Assembly (NCBI GenBank): GCA_022791635.1 | Contig: JAAVZL010000019.1 | Span: forward strand, 1 to 53,698 | Length of the DNA: 53,698 bases | Source of the DNA: Lachnospiraceae bacterium | GTDB lineage: Bacteria > Bacillota > Clostridia > Lachnospirales > Lachnospiraceae | Direction: 5' to 3' | Part shown: in pieces, positions 15,554 to 24,457 of the stretch | Position numbering within the stretch: the stretch's first letter is position 1 | How the letters are laid out: every line of letters starts with the position of its first letter | Position numbers and translations under genes: made by a program | Notes under the pieces: model-generated | The model's database searches: none | Told to the model about the DNA's origin: nothing | What the model saw: only the letters and a program-made list of their open reading frames with translations

Positions 15554-17482
15554 ATGAGTTTACAGAAGAGAGAGTTTCGTTGCATTTTGCGTTGGTTGAG
15601 TTTTGTGGTGTTTGTGGTGGTTCCTCTGTTGGTTTTGCCGGGGATGCTTCGGGAATTGAAGTTTCAGAGGCTGCTTCGGGAGGAGCGGCTGGAGGGGTGT
15701 GTCAGTTTTGGGTATGAGGGGAATCATTGGGTGACTTGTTATACGCCGGGGGCGGATGGTCAGGGGACTGGCTATGTGTTTTTGCCTTCTTTTGCGGATT
15801 TGGATGCTATTCGGGTGGAGACGGAGGCTTTCCGGGTGGAGTTTGAGCAAGGGGGGCAGATGTTTTCTGTGTCGGGCGGGGAGGAGGCCTCCTGCAGCTT
15901 TTTGGAGCAAGTGTCTTATACGGTGCGGTTTTATGATTTCCTTGGAAGGGAGGCCGGGACGAAGTCCATGGTTTTCCTGAAGTCCGGGGGGCTTCCTACT
16001 TTGTATGTGAATACGGAGTCGGGGAGTATGGAGAGGCTTGACGCGGATAAGAGGTATAAGGAGGGAGCCAGCGGGGAGCTTGTGGGCCCAGACGGAGGGG
16101 TTCTTTTTTGCGATGTGCTTAAAAATATTTCCGGCAGAGGAAATCATACCTTTGAGTTTGAAAAGAAGTCTTATCAGATAAAGCTTCGGACGCCGGAGGA
16201 TCTGCTGGGGATGGGAGCTTCGGATACCTGGATTTTGTTGAGTAATGTGTATGATCGATCTTATATTCGTAATAAGCTGACTTATGATATGGCTTTGGAG
16301 GCGGGGATGGCGGGGAGCCCCCAGTCGAGGTACATAGATGTGTATTTGAATGGGGTTTACAATGGGATGTATCTTCTCTGTGAGAAGGTGGAGATTGGAG
16401 ATAATCGTCTGGAGCTTTCGGATTTGGAGAAGCAGAACAAGGAGGTAAACGGCGGAAATCTGGAGGAGGCTTATCGCTTTCTTTCCGATGATGAGAAGCG
16501 AAAAGGGACGGCGCTTTTGCGCAATCCGGAGGATATTACCGGGGGGTATCTTGTGGAGCATGATTATGGTCCCAAGTATGCGGAGGAAATCAGTGGATTT
16601 ATTACGGAGGGCGGGGAGGAGTTTGTGCTTAAGAGCCCGCAGCATGCCTCTGTGGAGGAGGTTGACTATATTGCAGGGCTGATGCAGCAGCTTGAGGATG
16701 CGATTCGTTCGGAGGACGGGTGTAATCCCGTGACGGGGGAGTATTATTCCCAGTATCTGGATTCTAAGTCCTGGGCGGATAAGTATTTGGTGGAGGAGAT
16801 TAGCCGCAATAATGGGGGAGGCCTTAGCAGTTCTTATTTCTACAAGCCGGAGGATGCTGTCAGTACCAGGGTGTTTGGAGGGCCGGTGTGGGATTATGAT
16901 AAGGCCTATGCCCGCGTTCCGGGCTGCAGTGCGAATGCCCGGGATTTAGGGTTTTTGACTATGCACAATGGGAAAAATACTCGCTGGTTTTCCTGCTTGT
17001 ATCAGCAGGAAGACTTCCGCTTGATGATAAAGAAGGAGTATCAGGAGACGTTTCGTGAGCTTCTCTCTTATATGGTTGAGGTAAAAATACCGGAATATCT
17101 CAATGAGATTGAGGCATCTGCCATTCTCGATAAGGTCAGGTTTGGTCCTGTGTATCTGGATTATGCGGGGGAGATGGATTATCGGGCTGAGGCGGGGAGG
17201 GTTGCAGATTTCATTTTGAGGCGGAGGCAGTTTTTGGACGAGGTCTGGCTTTCGGATGCACCCATCTGTCGGGTTCATTTTCTGACGGAGGAAGGAAAGG
17301 AGTGGCATTGCCACGGGGTGATTGCCGGGGAGTGTATGGAGGAGCTTCCCTGTGAGGACAGCACGGAGGAAGTTGAGTTTTTGGGATGGAAGCTGGAAGG
17401 AACGGATACTTATTTTACCAACCAGACGCCTGTGACGGAGGATTTGACGGTTGTGGGGGTGTGGAAGGAATGTGAACAGTAA
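15554..17482 (+). CDS. CotH-family kinase-like secreted protein
   Basis: A protein of 642 residues with an N-terminal membrane anchor (about 13-33) and a CotH domain (about 170-560). CotH motifs include GRGNHTFEFEKKSYQIKL, WILLSNVYDRSYIRNKLTYDMA, YIDVYLNGVYNGMYLLCEKVE and the metal-binding GGPVWDYDKAY. The last 70 residues (FLGWKLEGTDTYFTNQTPVTEDLTVVGVWK) resemble an InlB B-repeat. CotH of Bacillus phosphorylates spore-coat proteins; homologues in non-coat settings are surface proteins. The gene starts with ATG and a weak ribosome site. The first kilobase is G/T-skewed. Substrates are unknown. Confidence 0.85.
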   Translation: MSLQKREFRCILRWLSFVVFVVVPLLVLPGMLRELKFQRLLREERLEGCVSFGYEGNHWVTCYTPGADGQGTGYVFLPSFADLDAIRVETEAFRVEFEQGGQMFSVSGGEEASCSFLEQVSYTVRFYDFLGREAGTKSMVFLKSGGLPTLYVNTESGSMERLDADKRYKEGASGELVGPDGGVLFCDVLKNISGRGNHTFEFEKKSYQIKLRTPEDLLGMGASDTWILLSNVYDRSYIRNKLTYDMALEAGMAGSPQSRYIDVYLNGVYNGMYLLCEKVEIGDNRLELSDLEKQNKEVNGGNLEEAYRFLSDDEKRKGTALLRNPEDITGGYLVEHDYGPKYAEEISGFITEGGEEFVLKSPQHASVEEVDYIAGLMQQLEDAIRSEDGCNPVTGEYYSQYLDSKSWADKYLVEEISRNNGGGLSSSYFYKPEDAVSTRVFGGPVWDYDKAYARVPGCSANARDLGFLTMHNGKNTRWFSCLYQQEDFRLMIKKEYQETFRELLSYMVEVKIPEYLNEIEASAILDKVRFGPVYLDYAGEMDYRAEAGRVADFILRRRQFLDEVWLSDAPICRVHFLTEEGKEWHCHGVIAGECMEELPCEDSTEEVEFLGWKLEGTDTYFTNQTPVTEDLTVVGVWKECEQ

Positions 17483-17512
17483 CTGTGAACCAAAGGAATA
17501 AAGAAAAAGGAT

Positions 17513-17541
17513 TTGACAAAATATGGAAAAGCTGTTATAGT
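17513..17541 (+). promoter_or_regulatory. Promoter of the prepilin peptidase-kinase operon
   Basis: TTGACA (17513-17518), a 17-base spacer and TATAGT (17536-17541). An inverted repeat AGCTGTTA/TAACAGCT (17530-17537 and 17548-17555) spans the -10 box and start point and may be an operator. Confidence 0.8.
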
Positions 17542-17643
17542 GTGCTGTAACAGCTTTAATTTTATTTTCTGCTGTTTTCAATCTGCACAATTCTGTGTAG
17601 GAATTCCAAAGAACGAGACAAAAAAGAATGAGGAGGACCGTGT

Positions 17644-18108
17644 GTGTTTGGCTTTGAGGCCATAAAAGAGGGTGTGGCGGGGATTCTTTTTCTTGGGGCA
17701 GCCTGGACGGATATGCGAAAAATGCGGATTCCAAATCGGCTGATTGGCTGGGCTTGGCTTTTTCGAGTGTTGCTTTTTTGGATGGAGGAGAAGCTTCTTG
17801 GGCGGGAGGCGCTTCTTCAGGGAAAAAGGGAGCTTCTGGGAAGCCTTGCCCTCATGGGAGGTCTGACGCTTTTTGCGGCGCTTAGCGCCCGCGGGCTTGG
17901 CTTTGGGGATGTGAAGCTTCTCGGGGCGGCGGCGCTGTATCTGGGGCTTGAGCGGACGCTTTTTTGCCTGCTGCACGGCCTTCTTTTGGCAGGAGGTTTG
18001 GCTCTATCGCTGATCCTGGTTGGGAAAATCGGGCGCAGGAGCAGGCTTCCCCTGGCCCCCTTTCTTTTGGTGGGATACCTCTCTGCTCTCTTTTGGGAGG
18101 GCTGTTGA
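17644..18108 (+). CDS. Prepilin peptidase, A24 family (short form)
   Basis: A membrane aspartyl protease of 154 residues. The two catalytic motifs are present: WTDMRKMRIPNRL (first Asp) and GLGFGDVKLLG (GxGD). Four to five hydrophobic spans are visible. It lacks the N-terminal methylase domain of PilD, as in TadV/CpaA-type peptidases. Start is GTG at 17644 with GAGGAGG upstream. No pilin or Tad assembly genes occur in the window, so its substrates must be elsewhere. Confidence 0.85.
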   Translation: MFGFEAIKEGVAGILFLGAAWTDMRKMRIPNRLIGWAWLFRVLLFWMEEKLLGREALLQGKRELLGSLALMGGLTLFAALSARGLGFGDVKLLGAAALYLGLERTLFCLLHGLLLAGGLALSLILVGKIGRRSRLPLAPFLLVGYLSALFWEGC

Positions 18109-18149
18109 GGAAGCGGGCCTGCGATTGATTTTTGGGAAAAGGGAGGTGG

Positions 18150-19874
18150 TTGGCTCTGCTTGAGGCAGGTATGGTTATTGACGGCAAATATAAGATTCTA
18201 AAGAAAATCGGCCAGGGCGGTATGAGCATGGTCTATCTGGCTATCAATGAGAAGGCCAATAAGACCTGGGCCGTCAAGGAGATCCGTAAGGGAACGGAGC
18301 TTGGGGCAGAGCTTGTTCAGGAGCGTCTGAGAAGAGAGACGGAGCTTTTGAAGCGCCTGCGGCATCCGAGACTGCCGGCCATTGCGGATGTGATTGAGGA
18401 GCAGGGGGGTCTTCTGATTGTAATGGATTATATTGAGGGAAGCTCACTTTCGGAGCTTCTGGAGCAGGAGGGCCCCCAGCCGGAGAAGCAGGTGATTACA
18501 TGGGGAAAGCAGCTTTGTGAGGTTCTGGAATACCTTCACCGGCAGGATCCGCCGGTGATTTACCAGGATTTGAAGCCCTCCAATGTGATGCTGGAGCCGG
18601 ACGGAGGGGTGAAGCTCATTGACTTTGGAACGGCCCGGGAGGTGCGGGATTTGGGTTCTAGGGAGGAGACTGTCTGCCTGGGAACGCCGGGCTATGCAGC
18701 GCCGGAGCAGTGGGAGGGACTGGGAAGGGTTGACGGGAGGACGGATATTTACTGTCTGGGAGCTCTTTTATACCAGCTGGTGACAGGACAGGATCCGGGG
18801 CATGAGCCTTATGGCATCTACCCCATCCGCCGATGGAATCCGGATCTGTCCGCGGGATTGGAGGCCATCCTGGAGACCTGTACCAGGGCGAATCCAAAGG
18901 AACGATACGAAAGCTGCCGGGAGCTTGCCCTGGTGCTGGAGCATTATGAGGAAATGGATCTGAGCGTAAGAAGAAGGCAGAGGAAGGAGCTTTTTCGTTT
19001 TCTCTTTACGGTGCTTTTGACCGCTGTCTGTCTTGTGGCTGCTCTTTTTGTCCGGTATCGGGAGAAGTGTCTGACCCTTCAAGTCTATGAGGCTTTTCGG
19101 GAGAGAGCTTCCTCGGCCCTTAAGCCGGAGGAGAAGCTTAAGTCCTATGAGGAGGCCATCGGCCTTTTGCCCGGCAGGGAGGAGGCTTATCTGGAGCTTC
19201 TTGAGCAGGTGTTCCTGACGGTGGAGGCGGACGGTATGGTTTCCTTTACCAGGGAAGAAGATGAACGGCTGCGGGAGATCCTCAGCCGAAGAGCGGCGGA
19301 CGGCAGGAGCTTTGAGCTTCATCTTAAGGAAAATCAGGAGGGCTATGAGCGTTTGGCCTATTGGCTGGGGCTTGCCTATTACTACGACTATGAGGCAGGA
19401 GGAGGAAAGAGCTTGGGGGTAAAATGGCTTCAGATTGCCGCGGACTCCGAGACATTGCCGAAAGCCAGCCGAGAGCGGGCTTTGCGCCTTGGAACCATCG
19501 GGGCCTATTACAGCCGGATAGGCCAGGTGAATCGATCCGGGGATGCCGGGGTGTCCTATGGGGATTACTGGAAGGACTTGACTGCCCTGTCGGAGGGGAA
19601 TCTGGTTCAGCTTGACAATGCGGTGACTGCTCTCCGCATGTATCAGGAGCTGGCGGCGCAGATTCACGGCCGGGCTCTGGAATTTCGTCAGGCAGGGATT
19701 GGAAAGGCGGAGCTTAAGGATGAGCTTGCTTCCATTCGGGAGCATTTGCGGACAGATTTCTCAGAGGAGGACTGGGACAAGCCCGGGCTTAAGGAGATGC
19801 GTACAAGGCTTACCTACTTACTTACCGAGGCCGGGCGCCAGGTGGAGCTGGCCTATGAGGAGAGAGTGAGGTAA
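18150..19874 (+). CDS. Membrane Ser/Thr protein kinase with extracellular helical-repeat region
   Basis: A Hanks-type kinase of about 574 residues. The Gly loop GQGGMS (21-26), Lys43 in WAVK, catalytic Asp140 in YQDLKPSN, DFG at 158-160 and the APEQ segment are intact. The Arg before the catalytic Asp is replaced by Gln, so it is a non-RD kinase. One membrane span lies at about 282-302. The outer part (about 310-574) is helical with TPR-like pairs, not PASTA repeats. The start is uncertain: TTG at 18150 or ATG at 18171; GGGAGGTG at 18141-18148 lies close to the first. The neighbours suggest it senses a surface state and acts on envelope or pilus proteins. Confidence 0.88.
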   Translation: MALLEAGMVIDGKYKILKKIGQGGMSMVYLAINEKANKTWAVKEIRKGTELGAELVQERLRRETELLKRLRHPRLPAIADVIEEQGGLLIVMDYIEGSSLSELLEQEGPQPEKQVITWGKQLCEVLEYLHRQDPPVIYQDLKPSNVMLEPDGGVKLIDFGTAREVRDLGSREETVCLGTPGYAAPEQWEGLGRVDGRTDIYCLGALLYQLVTGQDPGHEPYGIYPIRRWNPDLSAGLEAILETCTRANPKERYESCRELALVLEHYEEMDLSVRRRQRKELFRFLFTVLLTAVCLVAALFVRYREKCLTLQVYEAFRERASSALKPEEKLKSYEEAIGLLPGREEAYLELLEQVFLTVEADGMVSFTREEDERLREILSRRAADGRSFELHLKENQEGYERLAYWLGLAYYYDYEAGGGKSLGVKWLQIAADSETLPKASRERALRLGTIGAYYSRIGQVNRSGDAGVSYGDYWKDLTALSEGNLVQLDNAVTALRMYQELAAQIHGRALEFRQAGIGKAELKDELASIREHLRTDFSEEDWDKPGLKEMRTRLTYLLTEAGRQVELAYEERVR

Positions 19875-19944
19875 AAATGAGTAAAAAAAGAAAGGATTTC
19901 CTGTCAGGCAGCACAAAGCTGGCAGGGAGGGAAAGGAGAGAGCC

Positions 19945-22900
19945 ATGGAGCATACAGAACAATTGTTGGAAATATATCATAAGCTATGGATTTTTTTTGG
20001 AACAGCAGCAGTGGTACTGGCGGCGTCGTCTCTGGTGATGTTTCTACATTTTCGCGTTCCCCGGATTTTGAGGAGAAGGCGGTGGATTCTGGTTCTGGCC
20101 TGTGTACTGCTCTGGCAGGGGGGCACGGGAAGCCGTCTGTCTGTGAGAGCACAGGAGGGAATCAGAAAAGAGGCGGAGACTGAGGGTGAGACAAAAGAAC
20201 CGGAGGAATCAGAAGCGTCTAAGGAGCCGGAAGAGCCCAAGGAGCCAGAAGAACCAGAAGAGCCAGAAGAGCCGGAGGATACCAGGGCACCGGAGGCTGA
20301 GGTCCGGTGGAAGGACGAGCAGGGAAGGGAATTGGAAGAGGAGTCTTATTATCAGACGGGAGAGGAGCTGACCGTAGAGCTTGTGCTTTTGGAGGAGCAG
20401 CTTGACGAGGAGGAAGCAAAGCTGTACCTTAAGGCCCTGGACGCATCCGGCGCCTTGCTGGACATCCCGGAGGTTCGCCAGGTCCATGAAAAATCCTGGC
20501 GGCAGCTTAGGGAAGGGGCCATACAGGCGGCCCTTAAGGGAGAGGAGCTTTCTTACGAGCTCTGGGAGGAGCCGGGGAGCTTTTTCCTTCGGCTTCACCT
20601 GAGATCGGAGGCCAACTATCGGGTGTTTGCACAGATCCGGGATGAGGCCGGAAATATTCCGGAAAACAGCAAGGAGGGCTTTCTGGATCTTGGGAGCTTT
20701 TGTCTTGACCGAAGTGCGCCGGTGATACAGGGGCAGGGAGGTATCACTCTGGAAGCGGAGCATCAGACTCTCGTGAAAAAGCTGCTCCACCAGGCTGCCT
20801 TCGGCTATTTTAGCCAGCCGGATTTAAGGGTTCGGATTGAGGCTCATGATCTGGTAAGCGGCGTGGAAGGCATTACCTATATCTGTGAGGGAATCGGAGG
20901 GGAGGAGGAGACAAAGCCTCTGAAGCTTACCGGAACAGCCAGAGCAGGAAGCGGACTTGTCTGTGAGGAGAAAGGAACGGACGCCAGTGTGGTATTTACC
21001 CTGCCCATGTCCTTCCAGGGAACCATCCGGGCGCAGGCCTGGGATCGGGCGGGAAGAATCATGGAGGAGTGGACAGAGACCGACGGCATCCTTCTTGAAT
21101 CAAAAAACCAGCATCAGAAAGCGTCCCGGGCAAAGGTTCTGATAGAGGGAGAATCACAGGGAAGAGGGGACTTTTACCGGGGAGACGTGCAGGTAAGATT
21201 TGTGATGGAGGACAGCTTTTCCGGAATCCGGGCCCTGTTTCTTCTGGCCGGGAATCAGGAGCGACGCCTAAGCTTTTCCAGGGAGGGCGAGGAGGTACAG
21301 GAGAAGGTAGAGCAGATCCTGACCATACCGGCAGCGGAAAATAATCGGAATCAGGTGCCCGTTTTTGCCAACCTCATAGATTTTGCAGGCCATACCACAG
21401 AACTTCAGGAGATTCCTACCATCCACATTGATACAAAGCCGCCTAAGGTACAGGTGGAGTGGCTGAATCAGGACGTGAGAAATGAGCGGTATTACAGGGC
21501 GGATCAGACTGCCCGCATCACCGTCCAGGAGCGAAATTTTGTGCCGGAACAGGTACAGCTTTCTCTGACCGGCAGAAAGCCGGAGGCCCTGCTGTGGGCG
21601 CACCGGGGAGGAAAGGGCTGCAAAGGCTCCTCCTCTTACAAAGATTTGAATCACAGGGATGACTGTACCTGGACTGCAGAGCTCGTCTTTGATAAGGATG
21701 GAGTCTATACCTTTGGCTTTTCCTGCCAGGATGCCGCCGGAAACCAGGGAAACTACGAAAGGACTGACACCTTTGTCATTGACAAAACCCCGCCGGTTGT
21801 AAAGGTCCACTGGGATGATTCTAAAGCTGTGAACGGGCATTATTATTCAAAGGGGCGTGCCGCCGTTGTGGAGATAACAGAGCGAAATCTTAGTCCGGAG
21901 GATGTAAAGGTTATGACGGAAGCCTTCCGAGAGCAAGAAGCCGTTTCCGGTCCGGAGATGGGACAGCTTCGCCGGTGGGAGGAAAATAGCTGGAGGGCCG
22001 GAATTGCCTTTGAGAAGGACGGCAGATACCGACTTAAGGCTTCCTGTGTGGATTTAGCCGGAAATGAAGCCGTACTCTATCAGTCAGAGGAATTTGTCAT
22101 CGACGGAACACCCCCGGAGCTTTCCTTTGAGGGAGTGAAGGACGGCTCGGCCAACCGGGGAACCGTGACGCCGGGGCTTCATGTAACAGATGCCAATCTT
22201 GACCCGGAGCAGGCAAAGGTAAGCCTTACAGGAAGCAGCGGAACAGGAACCCTTCCCTCCTGGACCAAGCGCAGAGAGGAGAACGGCTTTTCCCTTGTCT
22301 GGGAAGATTTTGAGCGGATTCCCGAAAACGATGATCTGTACCGCATAGAGGCCAGAGCAGTGGATCTGGCCGGAAACGTATCTAAGAAGGAGCTTGTCTT
22401 CTCAGTGAACCGCTTTGGTTCCGTCTATGAGCTTGAAAAGACCACAAAGAAGCTTGCAGGCCCCGGCGGCGCGCGCTATACTAGGGTGGAGCCGGAACTT
22501 TCGATTACGGAATACAATCCCGACTTCCTGGACTACTACCAGATAACCGTAAGCCTGGAGGGAGAGATCACAGAGCTTTTGGAGGGGCGGGATTACCAGG
22601 TGGAGGAGTCCGGAAGAGCCGATACCTGGAAAACCTACCGCTATCGGATTGGAAAGGAAAATTTCCAGAAGGAGGGCATTTACCTGGTAACCCTCTATTC
22701 AGAGGATCGGGCAAGAAATGCCTCCAACAACCGCATCAAGAAGAAAAGCCTTGAATTCATCGTAGACAAAACAGGTCCCAGCATTGTGGTGACCGGAGCA
22801 AGAGATCGGCAGCGCATTCAGGGAAAAGAGCTTGTGATGGAAGTGGACGTGCAGGACGCTTTTTCCCTTGCCCGTGCAGAGCTCTATCTCAACGGACAGC

Positions 22901-23205
22901 GAAAGAAAGTTTACGACAGAGAGAAGCTTGAAGAGCTTGGCGGAATGCTCAGCTATCGGATTCCCGGCGCAAAGGCATGGCAGACCTTTGCCGTAAAAGC
23001 CTTTGATGAAGCCGGAAATGTCACCGAGACAGAGCCCATCCGGTTTCTGGTTACAGAGGAGGTGCGCTTCCGCTTTCTGGGAGACGACGATCCCAGACAG
23101 GTAAGGATGGTGCTTGCCTCGGGATTGCTGCTGTTTACAGCGGGAATAGGTTTAGCTGCGGCCGGCCGGATCCGCAGAAGACTTGCCAAGGAAAAGGAAA
23201 CATGA
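19945..23205 (+). CDS. Large Ig-like repeat surface protein
   Basis: A protein of 1086 residues. Residues 14-33 form a membrane span, followed by an RRRR stop and a second hydrophobic stretch (about 48-62). A low-complexity Glu/Pro region follows (about 78-115, EPEEPEEPEEPED). The body has repeated beta-sandwich modules of 110-140 residues, each opening with a phrase like FVIDKTPPVVKV, IDTKPPKVQV, FVIDGTPPELSF or FIVDKTGPSIVV and containing YYRADQTARITVQERNF-type segments. A C-terminal membrane span (about 1053-1073) ends in a basic tail. GGAAAGGAGAG precedes the ATG. It is probably an anchored adhesin or structural protein of the envelope. No sortase LPxTG motif is present. Confidence 0.8.
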   Translation: MEHTEQLLEIYHKLWIFFGTAAVVLAASSLVMFLHFRVPRILRRRRWILVLACVLLWQGGTGSRLSVRAQEGIRKEAETEGETKEPEESEASKEPEEPKEPEEPEEPEEPEDTRAPEAEVRWKDEQGRELEEESYYQTGEELTVELVLLEEQLDEEEAKLYLKALDASGALLDIPEVRQVHEKSWRQLREGAIQAALKGEELSYELWEEPGSFFLRLHLRSEANYRVFAQIRDEAGNIPENSKEGFLDLGSFCLDRSAPVIQGQGGITLEAEHQTLVKKLLHQAAFGYFSQPDLRVRIEAHDLVSGVEGITYICEGIGGEEETKPLKLTGTARAGSGLVCEEKGTDASVVFTLPMSFQGTIRAQAWDRAGRIMEEWTETDGILLESKNQHQKASRAKVLIEGESQGRGDFYRGDVQVRFVMEDSFSGIRALFLLAGNQERRLSFSREGEEVQEKVEQILTIPAAENNRNQVPVFANLIDFAGHTTELQEIPTIHIDTKPPKVQVEWLNQDVRNERYYRADQTARITVQERNFVPEQVQLSLTGRKPEALLWAHRGGKGCKGSSSYKDLNHRDDCTWTAELVFDKDGVYTFGFSCQDAAGNQGNYERTDTFVIDKTPPVVKVHWDDSKAVNGHYYSKGRAAVVEITERNLSPEDVKVMTEAFREQEAVSGPEMGQLRRWEENSWRAGIAFEKDGRYRLKASCVDLAGNEAVLYQSEEFVIDGTPPELSFEGVKDGSANRGTVTPGLHVTDANLDPEQAKVSLTGSSGTGTLPSWTKRREENGFSLVWEDFERIPENDDLYRIEARAVDLAGNVSKKELVFSVNRFGSVYELEKTTKKLAGPGGARYTRVEPELSITEYNPDFLDYYQITVSLEGEITELLEGRDYQVEESGRADTWKTYRYRIGKENFQKEGIYLVTLYSEDRARNASNNRIKKKSLEFIVDKTGPSIVVTGARDRQRIQGKELVMEVDVQDAFSLARAELYLNGQRKKVYDREKLEELGGMLSYRIPGAKAWQTFAVKAFDEAGNVTETEPIRFLVTEEVRFRFLGDDDPRQVRMVLASGLLLFTAGIGLAAAGRIRRRLAKEKET

Positions 23206-23245
23206 TATGTTTGAGGAGAGTTTATAAGCAGAAAGAGGATGTTCC

Positions 23246-24091
23246 ATGAAAAGACAAAGCCTGTTTTGGAAGACTGCCGCGGTTTTTCTTGCTCTTGTGC
23301 TTCTCTTAGGAGGCTGTGGGGAAAAACCTCCCGCCGAGACTCAGGATCCGCTTAAGATTACCTTCTTTGACGTGGGAAAGGGAGATGCCATTCTGATTGA
23401 GACAGAAAAAGCCTGTATGCTGATCGACACAGGCTATGATGACACCGCCCAAGTGATTTTGGATTATCTGAGACAGCAGGGCAGGGAGCGCCTGGATTAT
23501 CTGGTCCTGACCCATTTTGACAAGGATCATGTGGGAGGAGCGGATCAAATTTTGGGGGCAGTGGAGACCGAGCGGATCCTGCAGCCAGACTACGCCTCAG
23601 ACAGCCAACAGTACCTGGAATATGAGTCAACTCTTAAGGAGACAGACCGACAGCCGGAGCTTGTGACAAAGCCCCTAAAGTTCTCCCTTGAGGAGGCAGA
23701 GTGCCTGATTTATCCGCCAGAGCAGCAGGAATATGAGGAGGAGGACAATGATTTCTCCCTTGTGATCAGCATGACCTACAAGGAGCGGCGGTTCCTATTT
23801 GCCGGCGACAGTGAGCGAGAACGCCTGGAGGAGCTTTTAAATCAGACGGAATTCGACTTACGCCACGATCTTTTGAAAGTGCCCCACCACGGCAGAAAGG
23901 AAAAGAATTCAGAGGAATTTTTAAAGGCCGTGTCCCCGGAGATAGCCGTTATTACCTGTTCTTCGGAGCGCCCTGCAGACGACAAGGTGCTGAACATCTT
24001 AAAAAGCCTTGACACCAACACCTACCTTACCTCTGAAGGTACCATTACCTGCTTAAGTGACGGTAAAGAGCTTAAGATTTGGCAAGAGTAG
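23246..24091 (+). CDS. MBL-fold lipoprotein (ComEC C-terminal-like hydrolase)
   Basis: A lipoprotein of 281 residues with lipobox LLLGGC. The metallo-beta-lactamase motifs are FDVGKGDAILIE, LTHFDKDHVGGA (HxxxDH), FAGDSE and VPHHGRKE, the set found in the C-terminal domain of ComEC/Rec2 and in stand-alone ComEC-like hydrolases. It follows the Ig-like protein gene by 40 bases and ends the apparent operon. The family may act on nucleic acids or phosphoesters outside the cell, but this is not proven. Confidence 0.87.
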   Translation: MKRQSLFWKTAAVFLALVLLLGGCGEKPPAETQDPLKITFFDVGKGDAILIETEKACMLIDTGYDDTAQVILDYLRQQGRERLDYLVLTHFDKDHVGGADQILGAVETERILQPDYASDSQQYLEYESTLKETDRQPELVTKPLKFSLEEAECLIYPPEQQEYEEEDNDFSLVISMTYKERRFLFAGDSERERLEELLNQTEFDLRHDLLKVPHHGRKEKNSEEFLKAVSPEIAVITCSSERPADDKVLNILKSLDTNTYLTSEGTITCLSDGKELKIWQE

Positions 24092-24103
24092 CAGCATGCT
24101 TCG

Positions 24104-24132
24104 TTGACAGATGCCTTTCCAAAGCTTAAAAT
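24104..24132 (+). promoter_or_regulatory. Promoter reading into the nested E2/P1-B elements
   Basis: TTGACA (24104-24109), a 17-base spacer and TAAAAT (24127-24132). The start point near 24139 is about 20 bases before element E2. The nested palindromes would thus be the 5' leader of the gene at 24458. Confidence 0.75.
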
Positions 24133-24157
24133 ATAAAAAGAACATGTAGAGTGAAAA

Positions 24158-24435
24158 ATGTCATGAAGTTAAGCCTGCAAGAACAGCATGCGCAGGGGAG
24201 AAGAGGCCGTCGCAAAATGAGACAACAGGCATTTCCAATATCCAGTGTCCGGCTGTTCGCGTACAAGCTGTCTGATGTGGGCGGATATTGCTTTGGCAAT
24301 GTCCGTACAGAGCAGACAGCTTGTACGCGAACCGTCCGAACACAGGATATGGAAATGACTGTTGGATTATTTTGCAGCAATGGCGTTTCTTGCCCGGAGC
24401 CCTGATAAACTTTTAGAGGCTTAACTTCATGACAT
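24158..24435 (+). repeat. E palindromic element, copy 2 (interrupted by P1 copy B)
   Basis: The ends ATGTCATGAAGTTAAGCCT (24158-24176) and AGGCTTAACTTCATGACAT (24417-24435) are perfectly complementary. Interior blocks GCGCAGGGG (left of the insert) and TTCTTGCCCGGAGCC (right) match the reverse complement of the uninterrupted copy at 50724-50825, where they are contiguous apart from TGGCGG. The 24199-24380 segment is therefore an insertion. Together with P1-B it fills the 366-base gap between genes. Confidence 0.88.
24199..24380 (+). repeat. P1 palindromic element, copy B
   Basis: An element of about 182 bases inside E copy 2. The core GTGTCCGGCTGTTCGCGTAC and its partner GTACGCGAACCGTCCGAACA match copies A and C. 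The mid-stem GTACAAGCTGTCTG is perfectly paired here, and the apical hairpin is CGGATATTGC-TTTG-GCAATGTCCG with one G-U pair on this strand. The outer arms (GTCGCAAAATGAGACAACAG and partner) pair imperfectly. No clear target-site duplication is seen. Confidence 0.88.
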
Positions 24436-24457
24436 CGATAGAGTGGAGGGTCAGTGT

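Noticed and set aside
14722..15585. A long minus-strand frame opposite metI, rich in His, Asn, Arg, Pro and Gln
   Set aside because: It is a mirror of the metI coding bias (C-poor coding strand gives C-rich antisense). No ribosome site or homology; metI is certain.
20200..20290. Repetitive GAG/CCG-rich tract that could look like a short repeat array
   Set aside because: It encodes the Glu/Pro low-complexity region of the Ig-like protein; units are codon-scale and there are no spacers, so it is not CRISPR.
17644..24091. A Tad/Flp pilus locus
   Set aside because: Only the prepilin peptidase is present; no ATPase, platform protein, pilin or secretin-like gene occurs in the window.
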